NCBI RefSeq assembly: GCF_016811105.1
Contig: NZ_JAFBGM010000002.1
Coordinates: 434,001 to 498,000, forward strand
DNA: 64,000 nucleotides
Source of the DNA: Aurantibacter crassamenti
GTDB lineage: Bacteria; Bacteroidota; Bacteroidia; Flavobacteriales; Flavobacteriaceae
Direction of reading: 5' to 3'
Below, one piece after another: positions 51,505 through 60,390 of this stretch; position 1 is the stretch's first letter, and every line of letters begins with the position of its first letter. Under the pieces are notes generated by a model. It had not been told where the DNA came from. It saw nothing but the letters and a program-made list of their open reading frames with translations, and did no database searches. The position numbers and the translations under genes were made by a program.

Positions 51505-52606
51505 ATGACAATCACTACTGACCATTTTAAAGGTCTTCAAGATCGCCTTGGTGCGTTAAGGAGGTATCTTTGACATCGATGCGAAACTTATTGAAATAGA
51601 GAACGAGCAAGAAAAAACCCTCGCTCCTGATTTTTGGGACAATCCGCAAGAAGCGCAAGCACATATGAAATTTATTCAATCCAAAAAACAATGGGTTGAT
51701 GATTACAATGGTGCTATGACTTTGGTAGGCGACCTTGAAGTGTTACTTGAATTTTACCAAGAAGGTGAAGTGAAAGAAACCGAAGTTGTTGCCCAATATG
51801 AAAAGTCTTTGAATCTAATTGAAAAATTAGAATTCAAGAATATGCTTTCAGAAGAAGGTGATGAATTACCTGCGGTACTTCAAATTACTGCTGGTGCTGG
51901 TGGAACTGAAAGTTGCGACTGGGCAGCCATGTTAATGCGCATGTACATGATGTGGGCAGAAAAAAGCGGGTATAAAGTTAAAGAACTCAATTACCAAGAG
52001 GGTGATGTTGCTGGCATTAAAACTGTTACACTTGAAATTGAAGGTGAATTTTCTTTCGGATGGCTCAAGGGTGAAAATGGTGTACATCGTTTAGTTCGTA
52101 TCTCGCCTTTTGATAGTAATGCCAAAAGACATACTTCGTTTGCCTCTGTGTACGTCTACCCATTAGTTGATGATAGCATAGAGATTGATGTAAACCCAGC
52201 AGATATAGAAATAACCACAGCACGTTCTAGTGGTGCAGGTGGTCAGAATGTGAATAAAGTTGAAACTAAAGTACAGTTGGTACATAAACCAAGTGGAATT
52301 CAAATTTCATGTTCAGATTCACGTAGTCAACATGACAATAGAGCTACAGCTTTAAAAATGTTAAAATCTCAATTGTATGAAATTGAATTGCGTAAAAAAA
52401 TGGAAGCTAGGCAAGAAATTGAATCTTCTAAAATGAAGATTGAATGGGGCTCACAAATAAGAAATTACGTAATGCATCCGTATAAACTAGTAAAAGATGT
52501 GCGCACCAGTGAAGAAACGGGCAATGTAGATGCCGTCATGGATGGTGACATAGATCGTTTCTTAAAAGCTTTCTTAATGATGATGGGTCAAAAAGAAGAG
52601 GAATAA
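51505..52606 (+). CDS. prfB: Peptide chain release factor 2 with programmed +1 frameshift
   Basis: The first 22 codons start at the ATG at 51505 and end at an in-frame TGA at 51571-51573. Reading resumes in the +1 frame at 51572 and continues to 52606, giving 366 residues. The site is AGGAGG (51559-51564), then TAT CTT TGA C, the known RF2 autoregulatory frameshift signal with the same spacing as in E. coli. The protein carries the SPF peptide anticodon ([11 protein letters not shown]) and the GGQ catalytic motif ([14 protein letters not shown]). It releases peptides at UGA and UAA stops. An open frame beginning at 51665 alone would miss the N-terminal domain. Confidence 0.95.
51559..51574 (+). 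promoter_or_regulatory. prfB programmed frameshift signal
   Basis: AGGAGG TAT CTT TGA C: an internal Shine-Dalgarno-like stretch is followed by the CUU UGA slip site. When RF2 is scarce, ribosomes pause at UGA and slip +1 to make more RF2. Confidence 0.92.
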
Positions 52607-52656
52607 GCCAATAAACCCATTATTCAAGACTCTCTTTAAATCTAAATTTTAAATTA

Positions 52657-52998
52657 ATGATAAAAATATACCACAATCCTAGATGTAGTAAATCTCGTGA
52701 AGGATTAGCGATTCTTGAAAATTCAGGAAAAAAGTTTGAGGTTATAAAATATTTAGAAAACGTACCTACCATAGAAGAACTTACCGAAGTTCTACAGCGT
52801 TTAGGTATAAAACCGCAACAATTATTACGCAAAACCGAAGCAATTTGGAAAGAAAAGTATAAAGGCCAAGAGTTGTCTGATGCTGAAATTATAGCTATAA
52901 TGGTGGCCAACCCAAAACTAATTGAAAGGCCTATCGTTGTTAATGGTAAAAAAGCAGTTTTAGGCAGACCACCTCAAAACATTCTGAATATCATTTAA
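52657..52998 (+). CDS. ArsC-like/Spx-type thioredoxin-fold protein
   Basis: 113 residues. It starts MIKIYHNPRCSKSREGLAIL, with Cys10 at the active site of ArsC-type arsenate reductases, and has GRPPQNI near the end with the conserved Arg. It could be arsenate reductase or a related YffB-type reductase. There is no arsenic operon nearby, so arsenate detoxification is not supported by context. Confidence 0.82.
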   Translation: MIKIYHNPRCSKSREGLAILENSGKKFEVIKYLENVPTIEELTEVLQRLGIKPQQLLRKTEAIWKEKYKGQELSDAEIIAIMVANPKLIERPIVVNGKKAVLGRPPQNILNII

Positions 52999-53043
52999 TT
53001 GGCATGAGTTTTGCAATTTTGTGGTAATTTCATTTAACAAAGT

Positions 53044-53070
53044 TTTAACCAAAGACGGTTAAACCTTCTT
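53044..53070 (+). terminator. Weak hairpin before the Lys-rich protein gene
   Basis: Arms 53044-53050 and 53057-53063 (7 bp, 6-base loop) are followed by a T-rich stretch. It could be a weak terminator for the arsC-like gene or an operator for the gene at 53103. Confidence 0.35.
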
Positions 53071-53102
53071 TTAATTTTACAATCAAACAAAAGTTCGCGA
53101 TT

Positions 53103-53612
53103 ATGAAAATCAATACAAAGTTTCTATTTGCAGCATTTATTATTTTATTAACCGGAGCTGAATTGCAGGCTCAATATGGATATGGCAACGGATATGGAGG
53201 TGGTGGATATGGTTATGGTTACGGTAGGCAACGCAATGCCATTCCTCAAGCACATTCCGAGCCTAAAGCACCAGAGCCTAAAACCGCTGATCAAATAGTT
53301 GATGATGAAATGCCTGGTATTACCGAGGCATTAGAGCTAAATGAATTTGAAGCAGCTGTAATGAGTTCTATTTTGAAAAAATCCATTCAAAAAAGAATTG
53401 AATTACAAATACTAGAATTGGCGCCAGATAAAATGCGCGAAGCACTAGAAAAAATAACTGAGCAACAGACCGAAGAATTAAAATCTGGTCTATCAGAAGA
53501 AAAATATGAAGCGTTTGTAGAGCTTCAGAAAAAAGGTCTCGCCAAGGCCCAAAAAGAAAAGAAAAAAGAAGGCAAAAAGAAGAAAAAAAAGAAGAAAAAA
53601 CCAAAAGACTAA
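53103..53612 (+). CDS. Secreted hypothetical protein with Gly/Tyr stretch and Lys-rich C-terminus
   Basis: 169 residues. The signal peptide (INTKFLFAAFIILLTGAELQAQ) is followed by a Gly/Tyr-rich run (YGYGNGYGGGGYGYGYGR), a helical middle (about 60-145) rich in Glu/Leu/Lys, and a C-terminal run of Lys (KKKKKKKK-type). I recognise no family. It ends 1 base before the TonB-dependent receptor gene, so the two are probably co-transcribed; a role with the receptor is inferred from position only. Confidence 0.72.
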   Translation: MKINTKFLFAAFIILLTGAELQAQYGYGNGYGGGGYGYGYGRQRNAIPQAHSEPKAPEPKTADQIVDDEMPGITEALELNEFEAAVMSSILKKSIQKRIELQILELAPDKMREALEKITEQQTEELKSGLSEEKYEAFVELQKKGLAKAQKEKKKEGKKKKKKKKKPKD

Positions 53613-53613
53613 C

Positions 53614-56103
53614 ATGCAAAAAATCCTGACCCTATCCCTATTCTTATTTTGTTCAATCATTTATTCACAAAGACCACAAGGTCAGCGATCCAATCCCATT
53701 CATATTACAGGTACCGTTATCGATAGTGAAGACGGCCAACCACTAGAGTATGCAACTTTGGTCTTACAAAGTGTACAAAATCCAGAAAAAGTTACAGGTG
53801 GCATCACCGACCTGGAAGGTAAATTTGATGTCGAGACTACTCCAGGAGAATATAATATTCGTATAGAATATATTTCATATAAAACATATGAATTACCCAA
53901 CCAAACGATTAAAGAATCAACTGATTTAGGCACCATTAAATTAGCTTTAGATGTTGCCCAATTAGAAGGCGTTGAGGTTGTTGGCGAAAAAACCACGGTG
54001 GAAATCCGTCTAGATAAAAAAATCTATAATATTGGTAAAGATTTAACCAATAGTGGCGCTACTATTACTGATGCCTTAAACAATGTACCTTCTGTAGACG
54101 TTGACGTAGAAGGTGCAATAAGTTTAAGAGGTAATGAGAATGTAAGAATATTAATTAATGGAAAACCTTCTGCCTTAGCTGGTTTTGGTTCGACCGATGC
54201 ACTTGGTGCACTTCCTGCCGATGCCATTGAAAAAGTAGAAGTTATTACTAGTCCCTCAGCTAGATACGACGCAGAAGGTACCGCAGGTATTTTAAATATC
54301 GTTCTAAAGAAAGAAAAAACATTAGGTTTTAATGGCTCTGTAAATACTACCATTGGTTTTCCGATTAACAGTGGAATATCTGTCAATACAAACCTTAGAA
54401 CAGACAAATTCAACATTTTTAACACTACCGGATATAGCTATCGCGATGCACCTGGAAATGCTTATTTCGATAATACGTACACTTCAGGAAGCTTTGATAG
54501 AATCTATGAAGATAGAGAATACAACAGGCTGAGAAAGGGTTTTAATACAAACTTAGGCCTAGAGTATTTTTTAACAGATAATTCTTCTATTACGGGTAGC
54601 GTTTTTTATAGAACTTCAGACGGTGAAGATGAAACCGAAAATACGAATCAACGTTACAATAATAATATAGTAAATAGTTTAACTTATAGAACCGAAGATG
54701 AAACTGAAGATGATACGAATTATCAATTCTCTTTAAATTATGTAAATGATTTAAATGAGGACGGGGAAAAATTAACCGTAGACCTTCAATACTCAAGAGG
54801 TGACGAAGAGAAATTTTCTATTATTGAAGAAAATGAAACAGTGCCAACCGAAAATCTTATAGTACTTGAAAATGTTTATGAAATTGAAGCCGAAAATGAA
54901 TATTTAATACAAGCAGATTATGTACTTCCTATGGAAGATGCACAATTTGAAATTGGATATAGGGGCAAATTTGAAGAAGATATCACAGATTATAGGTTAG
55001 ATTCTCTGAACCAAACTAGTGGTCTTTTTGACTTAAATGAGAACCTAACTAATGTTTTCACATATTCCGAAAACATAAACGCCTTGTACTCTCAATATGG
55101 AAATAAATTTGGCAAGTTCTCTTTCCTATTAGGTCTAAGATTAGAAAACACGCAACTGAAAGGACAATTAGAATCTGAATTTGATACCTCAGAGTTAGAG
55201 GAGCAGTTAGGCGTTGATGTAGACGTGAATTTTAACAAAAATTATTTAGGGTTATTTCCTACTTTGAATTTAATATTTGAGTTGCGCGAAAATGAAAACA
55301 TAACACTAGGTTATAATAGACGGATAAATAGACCCAGAGGTCGCTACGTAAATCCTTTTCCTTCTAGATCAAGTAGAACTAATATTTTTCAAGGTAACCC
55401 TGATTTAAATCCAGCCTTTTCAAATGCTTTTGATTTAGGCTATTTAAAAAGATGGGATAAGCTTACTTTAACTTCTTCAATTTACTATCAAAGAGAAACA
55501 AATTCTTTTGAAAGGGTACAAGAAGAAACTGGACAAACTACTACAGATGGTATTGAAATAATTAGGTCAATACCCATAAACCTATCAACTAATAATAGAA
55601 TTGGTGTAGAAGCGGGTACAATGTATAACCCAACAAAATGGTTACGTTTAAATACTAGTTTTAACTTCTTCCAGTTTTCTAGTGAAGGTTTATTTAATGG
55701 AGTGGATTATGGTGCAACTAATACAAGTTGGTTTGCACGATTTAGTTCTAAAGTTTCTTTACCTGCTAAAATTGATTGGCAGACAAACGCTTTTTACAGA
55801 GGACCATCTCAAAATGCACAAACCGAATCCAAAGGAATATTTTCATTAAACTTAGCTTTCAGTAAAGACATTCTAAAAGATAACGGTACAATTTCAATGA
55901 ACGTAAGTGATTTATTAAACACGAGAAAAAGAAGATCTTTTACTGAAACTGAATTCTTTACCTCTGAGAGTGAATTTCAATGGAGAAGAAGACAAGTTAC
56001 TTTTGGATTCGTATATCGCTTTAATCAACCTAAGGAACGAAATAAAGGTAATCGTCAAGGAGGTGGCGGTAACGATGGAGGAGATTTTGACGAAGAAGGA
56101 TAG
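53614..56103 (+). CDS. TonB-dependent receptor, outer-membrane beta-barrel family
   Basis: 829 residues. A signal peptide (MQKILTLSLFLFCSIIYSQ) is followed by a carboxypeptidase-regulatory-like domain (about 28-115: ITGTVIDSEDGQPLEYATLV), a plug domain (about 120-230, with SLRGNENVRILINGKPSAL) and a long beta-barrel. The C-terminus ends with a Gly/Asp/Glu-rich tail (RQGGGGNDGGDFDEEG). There is no SusD partner, so it belongs to the stand-alone receptor group, of unknown ligand. It begins 1 base after the stop of the secreted Lys-rich protein. Confidence 0.9.
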   Translation: MQKILTLSLFLFCSIIYSQRPQGQRSNPIHITGTVIDSEDGQPLEYATLVLQSVQNPEKVTGGITDLEGKFDVETTPGEYNIRIEYISYKTYELPNQTIKESTDLGTIKLALDVAQLEGVEVVGEKTTVEIRLDKKIYNIGKDLTNSGATITDALNNVPSVDVDVEGAISLRGNENVRILINGKPSALAGFGSTDALGALPADAIEKVEVITSPSARYDAEGTAGILNIVLKKEKTLGFNGSVNTTIGFPINSGISVNTNLRTDKFNIFNTTGYSYRDAPGNAYFDNTYTSGSFDRIYEDREYNRLRKGFNTNLGLEYFLTDNSSITGSVFYRTSDGEDETENTNQRYNNNIVNSLTYRTEDETEDDTNYQFSLNYVNDLNEDGEKLTVDLQYSRGDEEKFSIIEENETVPTENLIVLENVYEIEAENEYLIQADYVLPMEDAQFEIGYRGKFEEDITDYRLDSLNQTSGLFDLNENLTNVFTYSENINALYSQYGNKFGKFSFLLGLRLENTQLKGQLESEFDTSELEEQLGVDVDVNFNKNYLGLFPTLNLIFELRENENITLGYNRRINRPRGRYVNPFPSRSSRTNIFQGNPDLNPAFSNAFDLGYLKRWDKLTLTSSIYYQRETNSFERVQEETGQTTTDGIEIIRSIPINLSTNNRIGVEAGTMYNPTKWLRLNTSFNFFQFSSEGLFNGVDYGATNTSWFARFSSKVSLPAKIDWQTNAFYRGPSQNAQTESKGIFSLNLAFSKDILKDNGTISMNVSDLLNTRKRRSFTETEFFTSESEFQWRRRQVTFGFVYRFNQPKERNKGNRQGGGGNDGGDFDEEG

Positions 56104-56123
56104 ATTAAAAGAATTCTTAAAAT

Positions 56124-56153
56124 AAAAAAGGAGCCAATTGGCTCCTTTTTTTT
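56124..56153. terminator. Bidirectional terminator after the TonB-dependent receptor
   Basis: Perfect 12-bp arms (56124-56135, 56140-56151), 4-base loop, T-run after it and A-run before it. It also serves the minus-strand small gene ending at 56152. Confidence 0.85.
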
Positions 56154-56325
56154 ATTCTAGTCGTTTAGCTTTTTTTGCCGCACGTTTTTCTTTCCACATT
56201 TCAAGAAGGTTACCACCTAACCAATAAGGCACAACAAATACTAACAAAAATATCATCAGCCAAAAGCCGATGGTAAAAATGGTTAAAAACATTATAAAAC
56301 CTAAATATTGGTCAAAATCGAACAT
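56152..56325 (-). CDS. 57-residue membrane protein
   Basis: A 57-residue frame starting MFDFDQYLGFIMFLTIFTIG, with one long hydrophobic segment (about 8-38) and a strongly basic tail (KEKRAAKKAKR). It lies between a terminator and a consensus promoter (TATCTTTG on the minus strand at 56352-56345), as expected for a real single-gene unit. Function is unknown. Confidence 0.7.
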   Translation of the reverse strand: MFDFDQYLGFIMFLTIFTIGFWLMIFLLVFVVPYWLGGNLLEMWKEKRAAKKAKRLE

Positions 56326-56344
56326 GTGTTACTATTTTATTCAG

Positions 56345-56352
56345 CAAAGATA
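56345..56352 (-). promoter_or_regulatory. TAnnTTTG promoter element of the 57-residue gene
   Basis: The minus strand reads TATCTTTG, an exact match, 19 bp before the ATG at 56325. Confidence 0.5.
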
Positions 56353-56437
56353 GTTTGAAAAGGATAAAAATTGCAAATCAAATCCAAAAAAAAAGTGAAA
56401 ATAAATTTCTGTTGGCAAAAATAAATGAGCTATGCTG

Positions 56438-56445
56438 TACCTTTG
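56438..56445 (+). promoter_or_regulatory. TAnnTTTG promoter element of fumC
   Basis: TACCTTTG matches exactly and lies 20 bp before the ATG. A TTG at 56412-56414 could be the -33 element. Confidence 0.5.
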
Positions 56446-56465
56446 TTTTAACTAAAACATAAGAA

Positions 56466-57863
56466 ATGAGCTTTAGAATTGAAAAAGATACCATGGGTGA
56501 AGTTAAAGTGCCCGCAGATAAATATTGGGGTGCGCAAACTGAGCGTTCACGAAATAATTTCAAAATTGGAGCAGCCGCATCAATGCCTTTAGACGTTGTT
56601 TATGGTTTTGCTTACCTAAAAAAGGCTGCAGCCTATACCAATTGTGAGTTAGGTGTTTTGGCTGAAGAAAAACGTGATTTAATAGCCAAAGTCTGTGATG
56701 AAATTCTTGATGGCCAGCATGATGACCAATTTCCATTGGTGATTTGGCAAACGGGATCAGGTACTCAAAGTAACATGAATGTAAATGAGGTTGTTGCTAA
56801 CCGTGCACATGAAATTGCTGGTAAAACGATAGGTGAAGGTGAAAAAACCATACAACCAAATGATGATGTAAATAAATCACAATCTTCAAATGACACTTTT
56901 CCGACAGGGATGCATATTGCTGCATATAAGAAAATTGTTGAAAACACGATACCTGGGGTAACGCAATTACGAAACACCTTAGCAAAAAAATCAGAAGAAT
57001 TTAAAGAAGTTGTAAAAATAGGTCGCACGCATTTGATGGATGCCACTCCCCTAACCTTAGGACAAGAGTTTTCTGGTTATGTTTCACAACTTGATCATGG
57101 TTTAAAGGCTTTACAAAACACGTTAAATCATTTAAGTGAATTAGCGCTTGGTGGTACGGCAGTAGGTACTGGCTTAAACACTCCACAAGGATATGACGTA
57201 CTAGTTGCTAAATATATTGCTGAATTTACCGGATTACCTTTCATAACCGCTGAAAATAAATTTGAAGCCTTAGCGTCTCATGATGCAATAGTTGAAAGTC
57301 ATGGTGCACTCAAACAATTGGCAGTTTCATTAAATAAGATTGCAAATGATGTTCGCATGATGGCATCTGGCCCTCGTTCTGGCATAGGAGAAATCATTAT
57401 ACCAGCTAATGAGCCTGGTAGTTCAATTATGCCCGGAAAAGTTAATCCTACGCAATGTGAAGCACTTACAATGGTTTGTGCACAAGTTATGGGCAATGAT
57501 GTTGCAATATCAGTTGGTGGTACGCAAGGGCATTATGAGTTAAACGTGTTTAAACCAATGATGGCAGCCAATATCTTACAATCTGCTGAACTTATTGGTG
57601 ATGCATGTGTGAGTTTTGATGAGAATTGCGCAGCAGGTATTGAGCCGAATCATGAAGTAATTAAAGAACTTCTCAATAACTCATTAATGCTTGTAACTGC
57701 TTTAAATACTAAGATAGGGTACTATAAAGCTGCTGAAATTGCAAACACAGCCCACAAAAATGGAACTACGCTAAAAGTAGAAGCTGTTAATTTAGGTTAT
57801 GTTACAGCTGAAGATTATGACGAATGGGTAAAACCAGAAGACATGGTTGGTGGCTTAAAATAG
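56466..57863 (+). CDS. fumC: Class II fumarate hydratase
   Basis: 465 residues, full length. It has the fumarase/aspartase signature [15 protein letters not shown], the [12 protein letters not shown] segment and TGxxxxH-type active-site residues. It converts fumarate to malate in the TCA cycle without an iron-sulfur cluster. It stands alone, with its own promoter and a shared terminator with the convergent coiled-coil gene. Confidence 0.96.
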   Translation: MSFRIEKDTMGEVKVPADKYWGAQTERSRNNFKIGAAASMPLDVVYGFAYLKKAAAYTNCELGVLAEEKRDLIAKVCDEILDGQHDDQFPLVIWQTGSGTQSNMNVNEVVANRAHEIAGKTIGEGEKTIQPNDDVNKSQSSNDTFPTGMHIAAYKKIVENTIPGVTQLRNTLAKKSEEFKEVVKIGRTHLMDATPLTLGQEFSGYVSQLDHGLKALQNTLNHLSELALGGTAVGTGLNTPQGYDVLVAKYIAEFTGLPFITAENKFEALASHDAIVESHGALKQLAVSLNKIANDVRMMASGPRSGIGEIIIPANEPGSSIMPGKVNPTQCEALTMVCAQVMGNDVAISVGGTQGHYELNVFKPMMAANILQSAELIGDACVSFDENCAAGIEPNHEVIKELLNNSLMLVTALNTKIGYYKAAEIANTAHKNGTTLKVEAVNLGYVTAEDYDEWVKPEDMVGGLK

Positions 57864-57884
57864 ATATAAATAGACCAAAAAAAT

Positions 57885-57916
57885 AAAAGGGATAATCAAT
57901 TAAGATTATCCCTTTT
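57885..57916. terminator. Bidirectional terminator after fumC
   Basis: Perfect 13-bp arms (57885-57897, 57904-57916) with a 6-base loop, T-rich on both ends, between convergent genes. Confidence 0.88.
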
Positions 57917-57939
57917 TATCTATTAATGGTTAGTGTGTA

Positions 57940-58827
57940 CTATTTTAAAGTGAACTTAGAAGTTCCTAATAATTTCAAACCGTCATCATATACATTCACC
58001 ATGTAGTTTCCATTTTGAAACTCACCAGAAGGCTTATTAATGTAATCACAAACATCTAATGATTTGTTCTCGTAGTAGAAACTAGTTCCTTTGCTATAAG
58101 TTACAGAAGCACCAGAATCATTAGTCTTAGAATAGCTTTCTCCAAGAACGTTTCCTTGAGGGTCAAGAACTTCAACAAAAAATTCTCTATCACCCGCTGC
58201 TGCAATAACATTATCAGCTACTGTAAAACAGATTTTAAATTTATCAGTTCTCTTAGCTCTAGAAGTTGAAACTAATTTACCGCTTCCTCTTTCTTTTACT
58301 GCATCAACATTAAATTTTGATAAGTTTAAAGCAGATCCTTTTTCAACAACATCAGCCAATTGCGTGTTTTGCACAACTAAAGAATCATTAAAAACAGTTT
58401 GCTTTTCTAACTCAACATAAGTACTATCACGTTGCATAGCAATCAAAGTGTTAGACTTTGTAAGAGAATCTACTTGTCTTAAAAGTTGCTCTCTTTCAGT
58501 CTTTAAAACACCAACTTGTCTTCTGTATCTAGATAAAGAAGCAATATCACCTTTCATGTTCTTTACAGAATCAATGTATTTTGCAATATTATCACGTGCT
58601 GATACCAATTCTTCATTGGTTGCATTACTCTCTAGTATAGCTTTATCATATTCAGATTTTAAGCTATTCAAATCTTCAACCACCAATTGCTTTTCTTGAG
58701 TTAAAACAGCAGTAGTCTTCTTCTTGTCTTGGTAAAGGCTAACCGTATAAATGATAACTCCTAAAAGAACCACCCCTAGCAAACCTGCCAAAACTTTTAA
58801 TCCGTTGTTATTTTTTGTTTCAGTCAT
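57940..58827 (-). CDS. Membrane-anchored coiled-coil protein of unknown function
   Basis: 295 residues. One transmembrane helix (about 10-29) is followed by a long coiled coil (about 35-165) rich in Lys/Glu/Leu heptads, then a beta-rich C-terminal domain (about 190-295). Conserved-looking segments are ICFTVADNVIAAAGDREFFV and YENKSLDVCDYI. I recognise no named family, though similar proteins are common in Flavobacteriaceae. It could be an envelope scaffold. It is convergent with fumC. Confidence 0.75.
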   Translation of the reverse strand: MTETKNNNGLKVLAGLLGVVLLGVIIYTVSLYQDKKKTTAVLTQEKQLVVEDLNSLKSEYDKAILESNATNEELVSARDNIAKYIDSVKNMKGDIASLSRYRRQVGVLKTEREQLLRQVDSLTKSNTLIAMQRDSTYVELEKQTVFNDSLVVQNTQLADVVEKGSALNLSKFNVDAVKERGSGKLVSTSRAKRTDKFKICFTVADNVIAAAGDREFFVEVLDPQGNVLGESYSKTNDSGASVTYSKGTSFYYENKSLDVCDYINKPSGEFQNGNYMVNVYDDGLKLLGTSKFTLK

Positions 58828-58983
58828 AATATTAAAGTTAATTTTACTAATTGTAAATTTTGTTTGTATCAGTCTATATACGGCTCAATTTTAATCTTGG
58901 ATTTTTTAGATGTTAAAATTATTAAACTGCCCTTTTGTAACTAAATAAGGTTGTTTTACCTTTAAGGGTGTTAGATTGTTGCT

Positions 58984-59448
58984 ATGCCATCCCTAAAAAT
59001 TATACCGTTCGAACCCCAGTATGCAAGGAATTTCTTAGATTTAAATACGATCTGGATTGAAAAGTATTTTCATGTAGAACAGAAAGATAAAGAGCTACTT
59101 GAAGACTGCGAAAAAAATATTATTAATAAAGGTGGATTTATTTTTTTTGCCAAATACGATGAAACAATTGTAGGATGCTTTTGTTTTATCAAATTAACTG
59201 ACAAATGCTTTGAATTAGGAAAGATGGCTGTTGATGAAAACTATCAAGGACTAAAAATTGGTCAAAAACTTTTAAATTATGCCATTGAACATGCCAAAGC
59301 GCATAATTGGAAACAAATTATTCTGTACACGAGCGCTAAATTACCTATAGCGCAACATATTTATAAAAAGGCAGGCTTCAATGAAGTTGTAATAGGTGAC
59401 AACCTAGATTACGCAAGAAGTGAACTAAAAATGGAACTAAATCTCTAA
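58984..59448 (+). CDS. GNAT-family N-acetyltransferase
   Basis: 154 residues. The acetyl-CoA-binding motif is MAVDENYQGLKIGQKLLNYA (R/Q-x-x-G-x-G/A type) and the later IAQHIYKKAGFNEV segment is typical. The substrate is unknown. It precedes the MBL lipoprotein gene by 3 bp, so the two are co-transcribed. Confidence 0.85.
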   Translation: MPSLKIIPFEPQYARNFLDLNTIWIEKYFHVEQKDKELLEDCEKNIINKGGFIFFAKYDETIVGCFCFIKLTDKCFELGKMAVDENYQGLKIGQKLLNYAIEHAKAHNWKQIILYTSAKLPIAQHIYKKAGFNEVVIGDNLDYARSELKMELNL

Positions 59449-59451
59449 AAC

Positions 59452-60270
59452 ATGAAAAATTATATTGGTATTTTAATTATCGGGTTTATTTTATTTAGCT
59501 GTAAGGATAAAGTAAAAAACAATCTAGAAGTAGATTCTGAGCCCAGATATGGGCAAACGGACGCCCCACCCCCACCACCTGAAAGTGATAATTCTGAATC
59601 AGAAATAAAAATAATACCCATTGAACACGCAACTGTAGTTTTAGAATGGAATAATTATACCTTATATATAGACCCTGTAGGTGGAGCTGCAGCTTTTGAA
59701 GGACAAAAACAACCAGACCTTATCATAATTACTGATATTCATGGTGACCATTTAAGTGTTGAAACATTGCAAGCACTAAATACTTCAAAAGCTAAAATTA
59801 TAGTACCACAAGCCGTAGCTGATAAAATACCACAAGAATTTACACCACAGTTAGACATATTGAATAATGGTCAGTCTAAAGAACGCTATGGAATAACTGT
59901 AGAAGCCATACCCATGTACAATTTACGAAAAGAAGCTTTAAAATTTCATGAGAAAGGTCGTGGTAATGGTTATGTTTTAAATATGGGCGGTGAACGAATC
60001 TATTTTTCAGGCGATACAGAAGACATTCCTGAAATGCGTGCGTTGAAAAATATTGACAAGGCATTTATATGTATGAATCTACCATATACAATGACAGAAG
60101 AAAGTGCTGCCGATGCTGTTCTCGCCTTCAAACCTAAACAAGTTTATCCTTATCATTTTCGTGGGAATCCAAATGTTAGCGATGTAAAAAAGTTTAAAAC
60201 CCTAATAAATTCAGGTGATTCTGATATAGAAGTTGTACAACTCGATTGGTATCCTAATGATGAGTTTTAA
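59452..60270 (+). CDS. MBL-fold metallo-hydrolase lipoprotein
   Basis: 272 residues. The signal sequence ends in a lipobox (ILFSCKDK). The MBL motif TDIHGDHLS (H-x-x-D-H type), the central MPMYNLR and the C-terminal YPYHFRGNP are present. It belongs to the UlaG-like/YtkL group of MBL proteins that often lack the second His of HxHxDH. It is probably anchored in the periplasm. The substrate is unknown. A terminator follows about 65 bp downstream. Confidence 0.83.
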   Translation: MKNYIGILIIGFILFSCKDKVKNNLEVDSEPRYGQTDAPPPPPESDNSESEIKIIPIEHATVVLEWNNYTLYIDPVGGAAAFEGQKQPDLIIITDIHGDHLSVETLQALNTSKAKIIVPQAVADKIPQEFTPQLDILNNGQSKERYGITVEAIPMYNLRKEALKFHEKGRGNGYVLNMGGERIYFSGDTEDIPEMRALKNIDKAFICMNLPYTMTEESAADAVLAFKPKQVYPYHFRGNPNVSDVKKFKTLINSGDSDIEVVQLDWYPNDEF

Positions 60271-60335
60271 AGATATTATTAACATAAGTAAAGAAAATTA
60301 ATATTCTTTATTTGATTATAATTCGTAATAAAACT

Positions 60336-60369
60336 AAAAAAGCTTCTAAGAAATCTTAGAAGCTTTTTT
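60336..60369. terminator. Bidirectional terminator between the MBL lipoprotein gene and ettA
   Basis: Perfect 15-bp arms (60336-60350, 60355-60369), 4-base loop, T-run and A-run at the ends. It lies between convergent genes. Confidence 0.9.
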
Positions 60370-60390
60370 GTACTTTATACTTTAGTTTGA

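Noticed and set aside
51571-51573. In-frame TGA in prfB, as if the gene were broken.
   Set aside because: The stop is part of the canonical AGGAGG-TAT-CTT-TGA-C frameshift site, with the +1 frame continuing through the complete RF2, including SPF and GGQ motifs.
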